A DNA stretch of 64,000 nt from Acanthosepion esculentum (GCA_964036315.1 OZ038487.1:51288219-51352218), one strand, 5' to 3'. Numbered from the stretch's first letter, positions 1 to 11,099 are shown. A program made the numbers and translations. Notes: a model not told the origin generated them from the letters alone.

Positions 1-222
1 GAGAATCTGATACTCATGGGTCAAATAGAGGGAAAGGGAGACAAGGAAAAACAATGCGTGACATATCTGGCAGACTTAAGCAAGTGCATGACAGAATGTG
101 GTGTGGAGGAGGAAGCAGAGGGAAGGAACTTGTTGAGAGCTGCAAGAGATAGAGGGAGAAGTGGAGAGCCATGATTGCCTACATCCTGAAAGGACATGGA
201 ACATAAAAAGAAAGAAGTTTTG
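1..222 (+). mobile_element. LINE-R fragment: RTE/BovB-type ORF2 C-terminus and 3' end
   Basis: The plus strand translates to a decayed version of the C-terminal tail seen in many RTE/BovB-type LINEs: ENLILMGQIEGKG, then a Q..TYL.DL segment. The nucleotide text, ending near the motif GCCATGATTGCCTACATCC, recurs about 20 times in this window on both strands, which marks it as interspersed repeat. The copy is cut by the window start. The LINE class is assigned from the protein motif only and is moderately sure. Confidence 0.6.
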
Positions 223-590
223 TGCTTTCATTATCTCCCCTAATCCATGCTCTCCATTTACACAAGCTCATTAAGTAAGTTACTTATTTTCTTCTGTTAT
301 GTCTTCAATATGTTCTGTGAGTGTCGGATTCTCCAGACCCTCTTTTCCTCCTTATGTGCCTTAGAAATTTTCAACTGTCTCTCTCCGATTCTTTGTATAA
401 GTTTCCTTTTTATTTCTATTTTTTTTTAAACTTCATTTTCACTCATATGTTCAGTCCACGGGATTCTCAGTATCCTTCTGTAGAATCACATTTCTGTTGC
501 TTCAAGTCTCTTCTTCATCTGTGAGAAGACTGTCCAGTATTCACTGCCATATAGGAAGACATATATTACAAAATAGTGTAAGACTCTTTT
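223..590 (-). mobile_element. LINE-R fragment, antisense
   Basis: Same repeat as the preceding entry but inverted. Landmarks on the plus strand are ACACAAGCTCATTAAGTAAG, TATGTTCAGTCCACGGGATT and the block CAGTATTCACTGCCATATAG. On the minus strand these encode the ECW..., EATEMWF.RRML and WTE..S-type motifs with stops. It abuts the plus-strand copy head to tail, so the two may come from one insertion with internal inversion or from two insertions. Confidence 0.6.
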
Positions 591-739
591 TTGACAATGA
601 TTTCTAAATTATAGGAGTAAATTTATTTTTTGTTTATCAGAGAAATATTTCATTCTTTCTGATGGCATAGCACACTTGCTTACAAACTGCAAGGTCAGTG
701 TATAAAACATTTCCTTGGATTCATAGACTTGATAATGTC

Positions 740-2100
740 AGGCAAATCTGTACACAGTTCCCTTTTCTAATTCTTTCCCTTATCACAGCATTCTTAGTCA
801 GGGAATGAAAGAACATGAATAGCTCCCAATTTTTCTTTTTTTCTTTCTTTCAGCAAAACAGACTTGCACAGAGGATACAAAGCTGGGAATATTCTCATCA
901 TTTCACTCCCCTTGAATCTTAGCACTTCTAACTTGTCCAGGAAATGCAAGAGCATTGACCAACACTAACATTTTATTTTCTCTTGGAAGAGGACAATTGC
1001 TCAGAGAATGTAAAGCCAAAAATATATCACTTGTTTAATCTTTTACCTTTTGTCAGTACATATACATGTCAGGGGATCCAAAGCCATAAATAGTTTCTTC
1101 ATTAAATTCTTTCTCCTGTCAATGCATATGTGTTCAAAGAAAACAAAGGCAGAAATCATTCCCTTGTATAACTTTGCAGATTAAAGTTGGCTGCAAAGCA
1201 TGGACCTGGAAGGGAGTTCCACAGGAGAGAAGTGTGAGAAAAGAAACTGTTAGCATAGTACATCTAGCCAGCTCAACTTTAAATTGATGAAATCTCAATG
1301 CCAGTCTAGTACTATGCATAAATTCAAAAAGTCTAGGTACCATAGCAAAGAGCTCATCCAAACAATTACCAAGAATTTATAGAAAAGGCACAGAGAGGCA
1401 ACATTATGGAGATGGGAAAGTGACTGAAGCTGAGCCACCAGATCAGGATTTGTTTCCCGTACACTTTTCAGAGAATACAAGGCCATGAATTGCTCTAAAA
1501 GACATTAATAACTCCATCATTTAAAACTTTCCTAACCCTAAGCATGCTTGTTCAAGGAATACAAGGTCATGAGCGGATCCTGCATTTTATTTTTAACTTG
1601 TCATTTTTTTCATACTGTTATCATGTGAACAAGCCAGATCATGAACATAAAAAAAATTGATTATTTATTAAAATTATAAGTCCAGTTTGTTATAGCAATT
1701 CATTTGAAATTGGTTACCTTGAAGAAATATATGATGTGATTTCTCAAAATGTACAAAAATATGCTTTTTTTCATTTGTAATTGGGAGTGCATAATTAGTA
1801 GTAATAACTTATAATAATAGCGTAATAGTAATAACTTAGTAGTAATAACAGAGTAATAACATATCATTCAATTCTCTCCCTTGTTACTGTACAGTTGCAC
1901 CAATGGAAACAAAGCTATTAATAATTCCTTCATTTAAAACTTTCCCAGATGTAAGCACATTTATTCAAGGAATACAATACCATAAATAGCTCCCTGATTT
2001 TGTTCTTTATTATGTCACTACAAACTTACCAGAGAATCCAAAGCCATGAATAGCTTTTCTCTTTGACACTGCATATGTCTGGAAAGTGTCATCTGTATTC
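740..2100. repeat. Degenerate tandem motif GAATACAAAGCCATGAATAG, interrupted by a LINE
   Basis: A motif close to GAATACAAGGCCATGAATAG recurs near 803, 878, 1008, 1073, 1136, 1475, 1557, 1966 and 2033, spaced mostly 63-84 bp apart with poorly conserved sequence between. The series is broken by an antisense LINE-J2 fragment at about 1150-1465. It is probably a very old tandem array. I could not link it to a protein family on either strand. Confidence 0.35.
1140..1490 (-). mobile_element. LINE-J2 ORF2 C-terminal fragment, antisense
   Basis: On the minus strand two overlapping frames give TNPDLVAQLQSLSHLHNVAS followed by LCLFYKF (near 1295-1486) and MDELFAMVPRLFEF (near 1319-1361). These match the post-RT region of LINE-J2 copies elsewhere in the window (for example SLCLFYKYFHGNCSDELFAL at 62.9 kb). 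A frameshift separates the frames, so it is a dead copy. The ends are approximate. Confidence 0.7.
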
Positions 2101-2154
2101 TTTGCTTACAAGAATGCAGGTGAGTACTTATCTCTGTTATAATATCACCGCATC

Positions 2155-3410
2155 AGCCGACTTAGTGTCATCTGCTAACTTTTTAAAGCTTACATCAACT
2201 GGAAAGTTGTTTATCACCTAAACAGAAACAACCAGCTGATCAACAAACAGTATGGTTCTTCCCTAGGTCCACTGATGCCCTATTGTTATACATAGAATCA
2301 TTGAAGTGCTTTATAATAAACACATGTTGAGAATAATCACATCAGATCTCTCAAAGGACTTTGACAAGGTGTGGTATTGGGGATTGCTATACCAATTCCC
2401 CAGTTATAGAATCTGTGGAAGAGTTTTCTCAATTATAAAGTTCTTCCTGTCAGGTAGGTCTATGAAAGTCCATATTAATGGCCAGTTCTCTGAAGCACAT
2501 GTGATCAGTGTTGGAGTTCTCCAAGTTTTCTTCTCGGTCCGACCTTCTTTCTGTTTTATATTAACAATATACCTAAGAACAATCTCAGATCTTTAGTAAA
2601 TATATATTCAGATGATGCCACAGTTTATGGGTGTACCACCAAAAATTTAGATAACCATCACCTGGGAGCTGGTCTCTCTATTGGCCTATTTCTTACGGGT
2701 TAGTAGCAGAAAGACTGGCTTGTATCATTCAATACCTTCAAAACAAAGCCAGTAATGTTTAAGCACTGCTGAGCAGACCGTAAATTTACTCCAGTCCTGA
2801 TGAGCAGTTATAATCTCAATGAAATTCCTTGCCTCAAATGTCTATTGAGACTAAAGCTCACTCCAGACCCCAAGAGGAACTTGTATATTCGTACCATCAC
2901 TAAAACTGCTGGAAGAATGATCAGTTCCATGTGCCATGCCAGAAAGCACCTGATACCTTCCATGATACTCTATCTTTACAAAAGTCAGATTTGCTCATAA
3001 ATGAAGTATTGCTGACATACCTAGAGTGCTGCTAATTAGTCCTCACTGTCCAGACTTCTGTTCAAAATGATCACACAGCCTTGTGGGGGATGAATCACTT
3101 CCCAACCAGCAAATCCCATTCCCAGAGATGAAACATTGCTAGCCTCTTGCTACTGCTATTGCTATGGCAAATGTTCAGATGTGGTACATTCCTTAATGAA
3201 TTCAGATTTCCATATCTAGCACCTGGCATGCTACATACATGGTGTCAATTCATCCTCCTTCCATTGATATTCTTTTGGTAAGGAGAAAGTCCCATTCAGA
3301 CAGCTTCTTCCACAGAACTGTCACTTTTTGGAACAGACTCCTGAGGGGATGCTCTCCTAACCACTACAATCTTGACCTTTTAATACAAACTTAACTTTAT
3401 ATTCCTAGTT
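2155..3410 (+). pseudogene. LINE-J1 reverse transcriptase domain, decayed
   Basis: This is the RT-to-C-terminus portion of a jockey/I-like non-LTR retrotransposon that copies its own RNA into nuclear DNA. Visible in order are motif A (SDLSKDFDKVWYWGLLYQ, near 2345-2400), GRSMKVHINGQFSEAHVIS with a damaged motif B (GVLQV for GVPQG, near 2510), motif C as YSDDATVYGC (near 2605-2640, with S for the usual A), CLKCLLRLKLTPDPKRN (2830-2880) and, after a stop, a remnant of the YCCHIW/AG region and a C-terminal tail to about 3410. Several frameshifts and stops are present. There is no EN domain, so the copy is 5' truncated. Placement in the jockey/I group is from motif style and is less certain than the RT call. 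Confidence 0.8.
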
Positions 3411-3434
3411 AAGTAACAATATAATGCTGTTTCT

Positions 3435-3795
3435 ATGTGCCATGTCCCTTCAGGGAAATTGGCAATTATGGCTCTCCACAATTTCTTATCCTTTGTAGCT
3501 CTTAATAATTTTTTTTTTTTTTTGTTATCTCTCCTAAACTTTGCTCTGTCATCCATTTACTCAAGCTCACTAGGTAGTTTATGCATTGTTTTCTTCTATC
3601 CCTCTTAACTTCAATCTATTTTTTTTTCCAAATCCTTTTTCTTCATTATGCAACCTAGAAATGTGAACTATCTCTTCCTGATCTTAAGTATGTCTTTTTG
3701 TTTACATTTTCTCTAAATCTTTGTTGTTGCTCACATATTCAGTCCATACAAAATGCAGCTATGTTCAGTACAAGATGAAATTTAAATCATTGCAC
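3435..3795 (-). mobile_element. LINE-R fragment, antisense
   Basis: It begins with the plus-strand signature GTGCCATGTCCCTTCAGGG, followed by TTATCCTTTGTAGCTCTTA and a TTGTTGCTCACATATTCAGT block, in the same order as the other antisense LINE-R copies at 24.1 and 33.4 kb. An internal T-run is expanded to 17 bases. Confidence 0.6.
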
Positions 3796-4389
3796 TCTTA
3801 ATATAAAAAAAATCATCGCTACTCTTGTAAAATGCCAGACAGCCTGAAAATGGTTGTATGATTATTATATATTATAATAACAATATCATATTGCCTTCAG
3901 CAACAGTTTGAAACCATGTATACTCGACAGAATGTACAGTTCACATTGAACAATATAAATTAAAAAAAAACAGAAATGACAGCAACATATAAACCCCATC
4001 ACATCTGAGAGAAATAATAACCACTCGATGCTAAGAAAAGATGAAACATTTGTACTGAATGCTATTTTTATAAGACAGTGCTTTTCATTAAGTGTCATTA
4101 CCTTGAATAATTGATCAGGTTTAAAATCTCACAGTTACAAACAGTTAAAATAACTCAGCTGATATTAATGAAAACAGAGTAATGTGATGAATTGAGATTT
4201 ATGATACTAGATATTAAGAATTAAATTTTATTGAGTTTGGAAATAATAGATAAATAAATGCATGTTTCAAATATAAATGGAATTGTACAATAGCAACCGT
4301 GAACACAAATAAACACTTTTTATAAAGCTTTTTTCATATTATTATGGATTAAGCACTTCAGATCATGGACATCAATTTCTTTTTATTAA

Positions 4390-4820
4390 ATTTTATAAGG
4401 GTGCTCTCCTCTATGGCAGTGAGTGCTGGACAATCTTTTCAAAGAGGGAGAAGAGATTTGAAGCAACAGAAATGTGGTTCCATAGAAGGATGCTAAGGAT
4501 ACCATAAACCAAATATGTGAACAACAATAAAGTTTTAGAGAAAATAGAAACAAAAAAGAAACTTATATTTAGCACCAGGAAAAGATGGTTGAGGTTTCTG
4601 GAATATATAATAAGGAAGGAGGGCTTGGAAAATCTGATACTCACAGGACATATTGAGGGCAAGAGAAACAGAGGAAACAGTGCATAATATAGTGAGCTTG
4701 AGTAAATGGATGTTGGTGTAGGGTTTAGGAGAAATAACAGAAAGACAAAGTTTATTTAGAGCTACATGAAGTTGTGGAGGGCCATGATAGTCTATGTTCT
4801 GAGGGAATACAGCATATAAA
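4390..4820 (+). mobile_element. LINE-R fragment, relatively well preserved
   Basis: Translation of the plus strand from about 4405 gives GSECWTIFSKREKRFEATEM, then WFHRRMLRIP, a stop, and RKEGLENLILTGHIEGKRNR, the typical RTE/BovB ORF2 tail after the RT domain. This copy best defines the family in the window. It ends in the usual noncoding stretch with GGCCATGATAGTCTATGTTC. No RT catalytic motif is included. Confidence 0.7.
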
Positions 4821-4934
4821 GAAGAAATTTGCTATGTAAAATCACTGTAAATTGCATCCATTCAGAAGCGAAAGCAAATATACTCATATGACATGATCTC
4901 CTAAGATGCAAAAAGATTTTTTAAAATTTTAATA

Positions 4935-5369
4935 TTGGAGAACACCAGCAGTGATCACATACGAGGCTGGCATCCCGTTCCCACCCCTTCACCGTTGAAA
5001 CTGTTAGATGTAGACGTCTTTTCTACTCCAATAGCTTCATGTCTCGCACATCTCGCCTATGGAACTCCCTTCCCTATTACTGTTTCCCTGACAAATACAA
5101 TCTCCAACGGTTTAAGTGTAGCGTCAATCGTCATCTCCAATTGCCTTGATCTATCCACTTCCTGACATCTTTCATTCCTATCTGCTCTCGCTCTATATCT
5201 TCCGTAACCCCCTGCCTTGATCGACCCTCCATCCTTCTCTTTCTCCACATCCCTTCCTTTACCACTCCTATCTGCTCTTCCTCCAACCCTTCTGTAACCC
5301 CATGCGTGATAATGGCCACCGGCCTTGCTTGGGGTGATACGCTTAAAAAAAAAAAAAAAAAAAAAAAAA
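4935..5369 (+). mobile_element. LINE-J2 3' end with long A tail
   Basis: A frame near 4960-5160 encodes RGWHPVPTPSPLKLL, and a shifted frame the usual LWNSLP and KF.C.VN.HLQ motifs found at the ORF2 end of LINE-J2. A pyrimidine-rich 3' UTR, the tail GCCTTGCTTGGGGTGATACG and an uninterrupted run of about 27 A follow. The intact A tail suggests this is one of the younger insertions. It abuts an antisense LINE-J1 fragment, probably its target. Confidence 0.8.
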
Positions 5370-5374
5370 ATGTG

Positions 5375-5640
5375 ATTCAGTGGACTGGCCATTAATGTGG
5401 ATCTTCAAAAACCTACTTGATAGGAAGGACTTTATGATTTAGAAGACACTTTCAAAAACCTTATAACTGGGGAATTTATATAGCAATCCCTACACTTTGT
5501 CAAAGCCCTTTGAGAGATCTGATGTGATTGTTCTCAAAATGTGTTTATTATAAAGCACTTCACTGATTCTATTTATATTGACAGTTCGGGCATCAGTGGA
5601 CCTAGAGGAGCCAAAAAACATACTGTTTAAGTTTCAGAAT
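5375..5640 (-). mobile_element. LINE-J1 RT fragment, antisense
   Basis: The reverse complement matches the LINE-J1 region at 2240-2500: ATCAGATCTCTCAAAGG, GGCTTTGACAAAGTGTAG and CATTAATGGCCAGTCCACTG. It carries the remains of RT motif A (SDLSKGFDKV) and the INGQS region. A J2 A tail sits immediately at its left edge, consistent with J2 having inserted into this older J1 copy. Confidence 0.7.
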
Positions 5641-5879
5641 CAGCAAGCTAAGTTACATTTCCTTTCATACTAATGTTTTTTAGAAAGGCCTGAAACCATC
5701 ACTTATCCCCATTCAATCCAGCTAAACAACAGGTTAGACTAGGCTTGGGTGCAGTCAAACTAGAAGACTATTATTTTTCCCAAGATGTCATGACAATTTA
5801 AAGATAAGAAAGAGAATCTGTGCAAAACCATGATCCCCAACATGGCATTAATAAAAAGAAAAATCATTTGAATGGTTCT

Positions 5880-6226
5880 AACTCTACTCATTTCGAGTTT
5901 TTCTAGTATTTTTCCCCAGGCTCTTCTGAACTATTCCCAGCACTTAGATAATGACTGAACTCTCTGTATGGATCAAACTCTCTACCATAGTAATGGATCA
6001 TTTCTCAATAGTGAAATACACTTTTGTAGCAGGTTTGCCCATTGCCCAATTCACACTCCTTCCCTATCTATCGAACAAGATAAGAGGTTTATACTTTGCT
6101 TCCTGTTTAGGAGTAGTTTTCTGGTTCTTTCTAAAGTCTCCTTATTCTCTTTCACTTCCAGTAGCCCCTTGTGTCTTAGTGGCATTATTGCCTTGCTTGG
6201 GGTGAAATGATTAAAAAAAAAAATAC
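5880..6226 (+). mobile_element. LINE-J2 3' end, decayed
   Basis: It ends with CTTAGTGGCATTATTGCC then TTGCTTGGGGTGAAATGA and 11 A, the LINE-J2 3' signature. The upstream coding part is barely recognisable, with the CCCAGGCTCTTCTGAAC area resembling the C-terminal region. Short open frames here are relics rather than genes. Confidence 0.65.
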
Positions 6227-6424
6227 AAGTGCTCACTGGAGTAGTTATGTCAGTGGGAATAATTCAACTTATAAAATAAGTATACCAATTTAAATTAAAT
6301 TAATTTTAAAATTAATTTAATTTAATTAATTTAAATTAAGATTCTGCAGGAAATTGTATACAAGTTTAATAAACTGGACAAAATATTCACTTCATACAGA
6401 AAATTATTTGAAAAATAATAAGCA

Positions 6425-6780
6425 AGCTAGAAAAGGATAAAGAGAATTCCATACACTGGACATATGAGAAACAAAGAAGTTTTAAGGAAAATGGAAGCAA
6501 AAAGGACACTTATACTTTGAATTAGAAACAGACAACTGAAATTTTTAAAGCACATAATGAGGAAAGATGGCTTGAAGAATTTGAAACTCGCAGGGCATAC
6601 TGAAGGTAAAAAGGATGCAGCAAGTAACCTACTGAATGGGCTTGGGTAAATGGCTGATAGAACAGGGACTGAGAGGGATGGTGTAAAGATGAATGTTACT
6701 AAGAAACACAAAGGCTAGAAAGTTCTGGAGAGCCATGGTTGCCTGTGTCATGAAGAAACACAGCTCATAGAAGGAGATTA
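6425..6780 (+). mobile_element. LINE-R fragment
   Basis: The plus strand shows the LINE-R order: CCATACACTGGACATATGAG, GACACTTATACTTTGAATTA, GCACATAATGAGGAAAGATG and GCCATGGTTGCCTGTG, encoding KRTLIL and HIMRKDGLKNLKLAGH-like residues. Confidence 0.65.
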
Positions 6781-6799
6781 TGAAATAATTTCCTCTCTC

Positions 6800-6995
6800 A
6801 CATTTCCAGCCTCTTGCTTTCTAGTTAACTTAGATCTTCAAAAATTTAAATGTAATGTCAGTTGTTATATTCTGTTTCCTTAATTCATATTCATTCGTTG
6901 TTCTCTCTCCTTCATAATTATTTTTTTCCCATATTCTTTCACACTAAGTAACCCCTTGCAGCTTAGTGGCTTTATTGCTTTGCTTGGGGAGAAAA
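6800..6995 (+). mobile_element. LINE-J2 3' UTR fragment
   Basis: It contains TTCAAAAATTTAAATG (the KFKCN codons near the ORF end), then GTAACCCCTTGCAGCTTAGT and GCTTTGCTTGGGGAGAAAAG, the shared J2 tail with minor changes. Only the last 200 bp are present, a severe 5' truncation. Confidence 0.65.
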
Positions 6996-6999
6996 GAAA

Positions 7000-7495
7000 A
7001 AAGCACCATGCTATTGGTTGAGGGATTTGAAGGAAATAATTTAATCATGCTAACACTTCCATTTTGGTCCACTATTTGATATTTATGTCACAGCTTTTGG
7101 AACTTTCAAATTTTGTCACTGGACTTGAACTATGTACTTGGAAGCCCCTGTTTCCGTACTCAATCACTGGACTTATGTGTACTTGAGTGGACTATTGTTC
7201 CAAGTGTTTATGCAAACATCATAACACAAAAGTGAAAAAAGTTATGAAAACATGTAGTAAAATTTACAAATTTATTTTGATTTTACAATAGTTAATTTTG
7301 ATAGAAAAGAAATTTGCCAAAAGCAAGAGCAACACAACCAAAAACAATTTATTTTTTTACAATTAGGAAACAAAAAGAAATTTATATTAATTTGTTGATT
7401 AGAGGAAAGTTTATTATTTGAGGCCAGATCAAATATTTGTTTACACCTTCATTATAAAATGAAACACAAGATAATTATAAAAGACATATATGCAT
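7000..7495. other. AT-rich stretch without recognisable feature
   Basis: I see no open frame, repeat or structural motif of note. Short A/T runs are frequent. Confidence 0.4.
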
Positions 7496-7498
7496 ACA

Positions 7499-7499
<1 letters not shown>

Positions 7500-7546
<47 letters not shown>

Positions 7547-7597
7547 GAGAGAGTGACAGACAGACAGACAGAGAATCAGCATATGTACTGATGTATG

Positions 7598-7628
<31 letters not shown>

Positions 7629-7665
7629 GTACTTATAAAAATACACACACACATATATATAGACA
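7500..7665. repeat. Compound microsatellite (TA)n-(GA)n-(GACA)n-(TA)n
   Basis: About 20 TA units at 7502-7542, then GA and GACA runs, and a second TA run at 7598-7621, followed by CA repeats. Confidence 0.95.
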
Positions 7666-7882
7666 CTTAAATATGAAAACTGCAAAAAATAGCAAAATTT
7701 ATTTAGAAAAATATCAAAAAAGAAAATTATATACAAACATATGTATGTAACTTTATACCAATGCTCATGAATATATATAAATATATACATAATAATTTAT
7801 TGAGATATATAACTAGATATATAGTTGTTTTGATTTGAGTTTGTAACACTGGGTTTCATGCCCTTGTAATTGTCAGACAAAT

Positions 7883-7994
<112 letters not shown>

Positions 7995-8263
7995 CATGTA
8001 TGTATGCATGCAAGGGAGTGCTGAACATTTTTGACCCCCACATATTTCCCAATATCTGAACAAATTGGGAAATATCAGAATTTATTTTAGAATCCCTCAT
8101 TTGTCAGGTCATGAACTATATATATTTTTTGTTGGAAATTTGCAATATTTACAGGAGAGGTGTGCTCAGTATTGAAGAGAGACCATTTGCTGATAATGCG
8201 AAGAAAGTAATCAACACTGCATGATAGTTGTCAGTTACACATTTTAGGTAATCTTCAATACAA

Positions 8264-8265
<2 letters not shown>

Positions 8266-8298
<33 letters not shown>

Positions 8299-8545
8299 GT
8301 ATATTTGGATAATTAATTTAGGCATATCATATCGATTAGTTTTTGTTGCGATCTTGTCAAGTTCGTGGATTCATTTTTTGGTAGTTTTAGAAAATTGACT
8401 AATAAAACTCAATTTACTCAATTTTCGAAGTCTACCAAAAAATTAATCTGCGAACTTGAAAGGATCAAAATAAAACTAATCAATATGATATGTCTAAATT
8501 ACTTAACTAAACCTGTTTCTATATATATATATATATTTATATATA
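8266..8545. repeat. Long imperfect hairpin bounded by (TA)n at both ends
   Basis: The arms at about 8311-8400 and 8420-8505 are inverted copies. The left arm has GGCATATCATATCGATTAG, TCAAGTTCGTGGATTC and TTTTTTGGTAG; the right arm carries their complements with a few changes (GCGAACTTGA, CTACCAAAAAATTAATC). (TA)n runs occupy 8266-8295 and 8519-8545. It is a foldback/MITE-like unit with no coding capacity. Confidence 0.75.
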
Positions 8546-8589
8546 CACACACATACATAGACAGTTTATATATAACTTCTCTCTATGCT

Positions 8590-9075
8590 AACACTGAAAT
8601 CTGAAGCTGTACTGGCATACTGAAAAATGTCTTCCAAAAGCCAAGTAAAGTATTAAAAAACAAGAAAATTTCTTAGAGACAAAGAAAAGAATAATATCAG
8701 ATATGGCAGTGAATGCCAGACAATCAAAGATGAAGAAGAGAATGAAGCAATGGAAATGTAGTTCTACATTAGGATGCTGAGGATACCATGGACTGAACAT
8801 CTGAGCACAACAATGTTATAGAGAAAATGGAAACAAAAAAGACACTTATAATTAACATCAGAAAGAGGCATTTGGAATTTCTAGGGCATATAATGAAGAA
8901 AGAAGGCTTGGAAAATTTGTTACTCACAGGACATATGGAAAGCAAAAGGGATATAGGAAAACAATGCATAAACTACTTAGCAAGTTTTAGTTAAATGAAT
9001 AGCTGAACAGGGTTTAGGAGAGATAACAAAAAGACAAAATTTATTAAAAGCTAACTCCAACGAAGAGATATCGCA
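8590..9075 (+). mobile_element. LINE-R fragment, long copy
   Basis: It starts further upstream than most copies (CTTCCAAAAGCCAAGTAAAG, then AAATTTCTTAGAGACAAAG) and continues through GCAGTGAATGCCAGACAATC, ACCATGGACTGAACATCTGA and GAAAAATTTGTTACTCACAG. It encodes degraded RTE-type tail motifs including YGSECQTI, MLRIPWTEHLS and FLGHIMKKEGLENL. Confidence 0.7.
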
Positions 9076-9099
9076 CATGAAAGAAGAAGAAGTATATAT

Positions 9100-10050
9100 C
9101 CTTGTTGGCTTTGCTTAGTGCTTGTTAAAGTTTTAAAAAATATATTTTGTTGAAATATTATATTGCTAAGTTGATATATAAAAAATTGGTTGGGGAGCAA
9201 CCCACTTTCAAAAATCTGATCAAATGACCAAATATTTTAATTTTAGTGAAAGGAAAACACCTTAATTAGGCCAAGAACTTTTCAGCTACCCTCACACAAA
9301 CACAAACTCCACAAACACACATATCAGTTACATAGATAACTAAATGCGTGTCTATCTGTTTTAGCACACTATACATGGTGTGTATACTTTATTGAATATA
9401 TATGCCTGTATATATGTCTCAATTAAATTATTTGAATCCTTAACAGTTGAATGTTGATAATTACACAATATATGTATGTATGTATGTATGTAGGTATATA
9501 TGCGTAACTGTGTGACATGTGTAAATATTTGTGTGTGCCTTATTAATGATTTTCAATTTTGGCAAACAAGTAAATGAATTGAAACAAATTACATTAGTGA
9601 AATCATTTTTACACTTCAGTTAATTTATTGGTTATTTTCTTTAAAAAGAAATGAGAACAAAATAAATGATGCCTGTTTATAAAAAGAGAAATTAGCCAGA
9701 CAAATTAATAAAATGAAGAACAGAGGCTAAAAAACAAAACAAAAATGGAAAGAAAAAGAAACAAAAGAAAGTGAGAGAAAAAGGACCGAGTGCTAGACAG
9801 ACAAGCAGACAGATACAAATCTATTAAAGGAAGCTTAGAAAACTTATCAGAAACGAAAGCAATAAAAAGTTCATAAGCCTCACTGGAGCTTCAATCTTTG
9901 ATTCAAGTTTTGATTAGCATTGCTCAATAAGACAAAAAATAAAAACTAATTAAAAATGAATAAACAAAGCTGAATTGTACACAGAGAAAACTTTAATTTG
10001 ACTTCAAGGACAATAAAGATATTTTTTTTCAAATAAAAAATATTTTACTG
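9100..10050. other. AT-rich stretch with minor simple repeats
   Basis: It holds a short (TATG)n run near 9473-9495 and an A/G-rich segment at 9690-9800. I recognise no gene or mobile element. Confidence 0.4.
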
Positions 10051-10054
10051 CATT

Positions 10055-10380
10055 TGACTGTTGAACATGTGAGCAACGATGGAGTTCTATGGCAACAAAA
10101 GGGAAACTTAATTCTCTTTTACTAATAATAAGCATAACATTAGGAAATGAGAGTTAAGATTTCTCAGTCACCTAATGAGGAAAAAGGGCTGGGAAAATTT
10201 GATATTTACAGCACAGATTTAAGGTAAGAGGACAAAAGGAAAGCAATACACAAACGACCTGTCAAGCTTGAGTAAATGAATGGTGAATCAGGGTTTGGGA
10301 GATATGGCAAAAAGACAAAAGTTATTAAGGGCTACAAGGTTTGGGAATTTGTGGAGAGTTCTGATAACCAAAATCCTGAA
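10055..10380 (+). mobile_element. LINE-R fragment
   Basis: GAACATGTGAGCAACGATGG, CACCTAATGAGGAAAAAGGG and GACAAAAGTTATTAAGGGCT are in LINE-R order on the plus strand. Confidence 0.6.
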
Positions 10381-10560
10381 GTTCAACAATGGCAACAAAA
10401 AGGAAACTTATACTTAACACCAGGAAGAGAGAGTTGAAATTTCCAGGTTACATCATGAGGAAAGAGGACTTAGAAAATACAGGACAGATTGAAGTTAACA
10501 TGACCAGAGGAAAGCAATGCATAACCTACCTGGTAAGCTTGAGCAAATGGATGGTTTAAG
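10381..10560 (+). mobile_element. LINE-R fragment, second partial copy in tandem
   Basis: It repeats the middle of LINE-R (GGAAACTTATACTTAACACC, CATCATGAGGAAAGAGGAC, ACCTGGTAAGCTTGAG) directly after the preceding copy. It is cut off on the right where the LTR-like inverted copy starts. Confidence 0.6.
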
Positions 10561-10563
10561 AAC

Positions 10564-10809
10564 TGTTATGGCATTGTTAGGACCAGGAATTGAGTTAATT
10601 ATATTAACAGAAACAGTTATACAAACATATACAAACGAGAGTGTTACAGCAAGAATGTTTGGTCTGACTGTCAGAGCTGACTGCTAGAAACTTCCCTCTC
10701 CAAAAGGCAGTACCTGCTCCTACTTAAAGCTGGGAGAGTCCATGTGTGAATGGCTAAATTACCATAACACAGTGTTAAATGTCCACTGTAGTGGAGATAG
10801 AAAGTAACA
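10564..10809 (-). mobile_element. LTR-like sequence, inverted partner of 12718-12974
   Basis: The reverse complement of this segment matches 12718-12974 along its length. Shared blocks include GGACTCTCCCAGCTTTAA, GGAGCAGGTACTGCC and TTCTAGCAGTCAGCTCTGAC. In sense orientation it begins TGTTAC and ends CATAACA, the TG..CA form of an LTR. No clear target duplication flanks it. It could equally be one arm of a long-TIR element whose other arm is at 12.7 kb. Confidence 0.5.
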
Positions 10810-10812
10810 AAG

Positions 10813-11032
10813 CGGGTGTAGACTTTTGCAAAGACATTTTTCTAAGTTATATGATTTTTAAGAATCAGTGTGAAATTTTTAAAATGTAATTTTTATATCA
10901 AAGGAAAGTGCGATGGATTTGCTTATTATTTAACAATCAGTGGCTTTAATAAAAAAAATGTGTTGTTCCTTGTTAAATTATACAAAATACATAAACTTTC
11001 AGAGGGGGTGCAGACTTTTGCAAGCCAGCGTA
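10813..11032. mobile_element. Tc1-like terminal IR/DR segment
   Basis: Two direct repeats lie about 190 bp apart: CGGGTGTAGACTTTTGCAAA at 10813 and GGGGGTGCAGACTTTTGCAA at 11004. The outer one continues GCCAGCG and meets a TA dinucleotide at 11031. In Tc1 elements of the Sleeping Beauty type each end carries an outer and an inner direct repeat at this spacing, so I read this as one orphan transposon end. A 77-aa open frame inside is not recognisable as a protein. Confidence 0.55.
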
Positions 11033-11099
11033 TACTTAAAATTAGAAAGAGATATCTACAAAATGTTTTAACACAGAATGAAAAGTGTGACACTAAAAT

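Noticed and set aside
8311..8505. Hammerhead motif in the 8.3 kb hairpin arms
   Set aside because: No CTGANGA box in register with GAAA is present on either strand.
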